A stretch of 64,000 nt of DNA from Ricordea florida (Eukaryota > Cnidaria > Anthozoa > Corallimorpharia > Ricordeidae): positions 7,426,450 to 7,490,449 of the forward strand of contig OX453286.1 in the NCBI GenBank assembly GCA_949710005.1, read 5' to 3'. Every line of letters begins with the position of its first letter. The first letter of the stretch is position 1. The position numbers and the translations under genes were made by a program. This document shows, piece after piece, positions 61,223-64,000 of this stretch. A model generated the notes under the pieces. The model was given only the letters and a program-made list of their open reading frames with translations. It had not been told where the DNA came from and ran no database searches.

Positions 61223-63124
61223 GTGGATCCCGAGAAAATACAAGCTATCACGGAGATGAAACCACCTCAAAATCTCCAGGAGTTACAAAGTTTCCTTGGT
61301 TTGGTGAATTACCTCAATCGCTTTAGTCCTACTCTAGCAGAGTTAACAGCGCCTCTGAGAGCGCTATGCAAAAAAGCAACCCTTTTTGCTTGGGAGAGTG
61401 CACAACAGAAAGCATTCGAAGGTATCAAAAAAGAAATTACAAGCGCACCCGTGTTGGCGTACTTTGATAAGTCCAAGACCAGTATCATCCAGTCAGATGC
61501 ATCCAAGAAAGGATTAGGTGCAGTTATCCTTCAAGATGGCAAACCTGTGGTCTACTCGTCAAGAAGTCTCACAGAAACGGAACAACGCTATTCGAATATT
61601 GAGCGAGAATTGCTGAGTGTCGTTTTTGCTCTTGAAAGATTTCATCATTATGTGTATGGGTACACAGTGACTGTACAAACAGATCACAAGCCCTTGGTCA
61701 GCGTATGGAAGAAATCTATAGCGTCTAATTCGCCTCGTTTACAGAGATTGTTACTTCGCTTATCACAGTACGATGTCAACATCGACTATCTGAAAGGAAA
61801 GGACAACGTAGTGGCCGATGCACTATCCAGGTTGTCCCCCCAGCCAACCAGAGAGAGCGAAGTGGAAGAAGATTATATCCCAGTTCACATGCTCACAGAT
61901 GAAATTCCCGCCGACTCTACAAGAATTGCGGATTTCAGACGTTTTACCGCTGAGGATACCACATCCAGTTTGTTGATGGAAGTAGTATCAAATGGTTGGC
62001 CAGAATCAAAAAGAGACTGCCACCCCTTACTAGCTGATTATTGGACGTATAGAGAAGAGATTAGTGCAGAAAATGGTCTACTTTTCAAGGGACATCGGCT
62101 CATCGTTCCTGAGAAACTGCGAAACAAAGTTCTCCAAACGATCCATGAAGGTCACTTTGGTATTGAAAAGATGCAGTTAAGAGCCCGAGAAGCTGTGTAT
62201 TGGCCAGGGATTACAACAGACATACTTCAGATTGCCCAAAATTGTGAAGCGTGCCGCATTTTTTCAAGAAGCCAGCAACGCGAGACACTGATGCCCCACG
62301 AAGTTCCTCAAGGACCTTGGGAGAAGTTAGGAGTTGACTTTTTTGAGTTCCAATCTACTAACTACCTGCTGATAGCAGATTACTACAGTAGGTTTCCAGT
62401 CGTCAGGAAAGTGTGTAGCACCACCGCTAGAGCTACCATTGACACCTTGAAGCAAGTATTCAGTGAATATGGAGTCCCGAAAACCGTCATTTCCGACAAT
62501 GGTCCACCGTTTTCGTCAAAAGAATTTGAGAATTTTACTATCAAGTACTGCTTTGACCACAATGGCATGGTAGAGCGTATGGTGCAAACTGTCAAACAGT
62601 GCATGAAGAAATGCTCATCTGTAGGACACGATCAATACTTAGCTATGTTGATCTACAGAGCCACACCTCTGACCAGCAAGATACCGTCGCCAGCAGAGCT
62701 TCTGAATGGACGAACGTACAGAGCATTGCTCCCAGAAAGATCTCTTCGTCAGAATGCCCATGACCAGCTTGTTCGAGAGCAGATGGTGGAAGATAAAAAC
62801 AAAGCAAGTACACAATACAACAAAACTGCTAAAGATCTACCCTCAATATTACAAGAAGACAAAGTATATATTCAAGTTGACCCTCACTACAACAGATGGA
62901 CAAAAGGAACGATTACGAAAACCCCATCAGCATCGAAGCCGAGATCATACGAAGTGGAGATTGCAAATGGTGCCCGCCTTATTAGAAATCGTCGCTTCAT
63001 CGCAAAAGCTGAACAGCCAACTCAACTGACCGCTAGTTCACCTGTGACAAATAGCCACAGCAGCATCAGCGAGAGACCAAAGCGTGTCATTAACAAACCT
63101 GAGAGACTCATAGAAACCATTTAG
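61223..63124 (+). pseudogene. Ty3/Gypsy RNase H-integrase ORF
   Basis: Continues pol after the duplication: the RT thumb (LGLVNYLNRF), RNase H (IIQSDASKKGLGA, ERELLSVVFALE, QTDHKPL, VVADALSR), and an integrase with a zinc region (HEGHFGIEKMQ...CEACRIF) and core residues GVDFFEF, VISDNGPPF and NGMVERMV. Between YCFDH and NGMVER about ten residues usual in this family (the S-P-x-Y-P-Q-S type loop) are missing, an in-frame deletion just before the catalytic glutamate. Confidence 0.85.
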
Positions 63125-63158
63125 TCGATCCTTGTGTAATTCGCAAATTAAATTTTAA

Positions 63159-63169
63159 TAAGGGGGAGA
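63159..63169 (+). promoter_or_regulatory. Polypurine tract
   Basis: AAGGGGGAGA lies directly before the 3' LTR, the usual place for plus-strand priming. Confidence 0.75.
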
Positions 63170-63497
63170 TGTTACATAGTTGCATGCTAATGTCACTAAC
63201 TTGTCATCAATCATTTTCACCAGTTCATTAGATCTCCATTCTTTCTTTGCCACCTCGTTCCATAGCCAATCATTTGTAATTGTTTAGAATAACTTTATCA
63301 CAAGTCATTTCAGAATATATTACGTCCAATAATATAAATACTCGCTGTAATTTTCAAGTCACACTCTCCCTCTCCCTTTCGCGTCATTTAGTTTTATACG
63401 TCTTGTGTAGTTGATCGTAAGTCTGTTCCGTTATTGCTGTAGATAGATATGATTTATCCTTAGTGAATAAAAGCACTCGAAGGAGAAGTAGTTAACA
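63170..63497 (+). repeat. Ty3/Gypsy 3' LTR
   Basis: 328 bp, no visible difference from the 5' LTR. Followed by the GTTTA target duplication. Confidence 0.93.
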
Positions 63498-63610
63498 GTT
63501 TAAAGTAAAACGACCAACTTATTTACAAATTCCGTTGTCTCCTTTGTACAATAACCAGTGATTTGGGTTCGTCATGGTACAGCCACGCCCAGCTTCAATA
63601 CCCTTTTTAA

Positions 63611-64000
63611 CTCGTGGATACGCGAAGCGTATTTGCGAGTTTTTGTGGGGACTCCGATATGCAAATTGTCACTCACTCACTCAGTCACTCACTCACTCGC
63701 TCGCTCACTCACTCACTCACTCCAGTGTAGACACACTTCGTAATTAGTCGGATAGAACTCGGGGGCACCGATATGTATTGGGAAGAATAGAAGTATTGGG
63801 ACGGCCAAGAAGTATGTCAACATTTACTTGTAAATATGGAGGCGGCTGCCGTAACGGAGAACCACGAAGGTTACAATGTAAGAAAGTCATTAAAGGGTTC
63901 GAAAAGAGTAAGTCATGTAGAAAATGTATTAAGCGTTATATAATATACAATACACCACAAGCCGTTACAATGAAAAGTTTTCTGTCTATTGATTTCCGAA
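63611..64000. mobile_element. Second, inverted copy of the hairpin/(GAGT)n element, cut by the window end
   Basis: Starts with the hairpin AACTCGTGGATACGCGAAGC and (CTCA)n, then a CKYGGGC-type open stretch, in reverse orientation to 5171-6711. About 700 bp present in the left copy (roughly 5760-6520) are missing here. The paralogous site at about 8630 is uninterrupted. Confidence 0.6.

Larger units (their letters stand above)
58548..63497 (+). mobile_element. Ty3/Gypsy LTR retrotransposon, very recent insertion
   Basis: Two 328-bp LTRs (58548-58875 and 63170-63497) start TGTTACATAG, end GTTAACA, and appear identical. The target duplication GTTTA lies at 58543-58547 and 63498-63502. The paralogous region at about 8532-8600 has the same sequence without the element. 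Protease, reverse transcriptase, RNase H and integrase order is Ty3/Gypsy. Two lesions are visible in pol: a 95-bp tandem duplication and a small integrase deletion. Confidence 0.95.

Overview
The window looks like nuclear DNA of an anthozoan cnidarian, most likely a stony coral. This is an inference. It rests on spliced genes with GT-AG introns, AT-rich non-coding DNA, a tRNA-derived SINE, Penelope, BEL/Pao and Ty3/Gypsy retroelements, many hairpin MITEs, and multi-copy Myb/SANT-like and transposase-like genes of kinds I associate with coral and anemone genomes. No species is claimed.

The core of the window is a tandem cluster of one three-exon gene family, here called copies A to F, plus relic fragments. 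Exon 1 encodes a short cytosolic tail, one signal-anchor membrane segment and a helical stalk. Exon 2 encodes an RXKR (furin-type) site, a short collagen triple helix bracketed at its start by two cysteines, and an Ig domain. Exon 3 encodes two more Ig domains and a C-terminal fibrinogen-related domain (FReD) of the neurexin IV/Caspr type. The predicted product is a type II membrane protein, probably trimeric and possibly shed, that displays Ig and fibrinogen-like domains outside the cell. Copies B (12603-16578, minus), D (22185-27009, minus) and E (40726-45122, minus) are open throughout, with identical exon lengths (265, 639, 1145) and 682 residues. Copy C (17923-21847, plus, divergent from B) has a damaged exon 2 acceptor and an extended C-terminus. 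Copy A (3505-7826) has lost exon 3 apart from a scrap. Copy F (52482-57835) has a truncated exon 3. FReD scraps also lie at 45625-45785 and 46010-46425, and half-Ig relic exons lie inside copies B and F.

Layout: 1-3500 SINE and hairpin repeats; 3505-8630 copy A and its 5' flank, containing a 1.5 kb dispersed insertion; 8.6-12.6 kb two clear MITEs; 12.6-27.0 kb copies B, C and D, with a 1.4 kb solo LTR in D intron 1; 27.3-40.5 kb a 13 kb mobile island (a small cysteine-containing ORF converging on a multi-exon transposase gene whose intron holds a young BEL/Pao element); 40.7-45.1 kb copy E; 45.4-52.5 kb FReD relics, a broken Myb/SANT-like retrocopy and a broken multi-exon transposon-like gene; 52.5-58.5 kb copy F; 58.5-63.5 kb a young Ty3/Gypsy element; 63.6-64 kb the start of a second, inverted copy of the insertion seen in A.

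The most interesting signal is how the family diversifies. Copy F is an A-like 5' half joined to an E-like 3' half, and the junction lies in the collagen repeat, which has gained exactly one 27-bp unit. Copy D is a different mosaic. Two different Ig2 modules sit on nearly constant backgrounds, and the FReD carries a short hypervariable patch in an otherwise almost invariant domain. This is what one would expect of a rapidly evolving recognition locus (immune or allorecognition), but that role is inferred, not shown.
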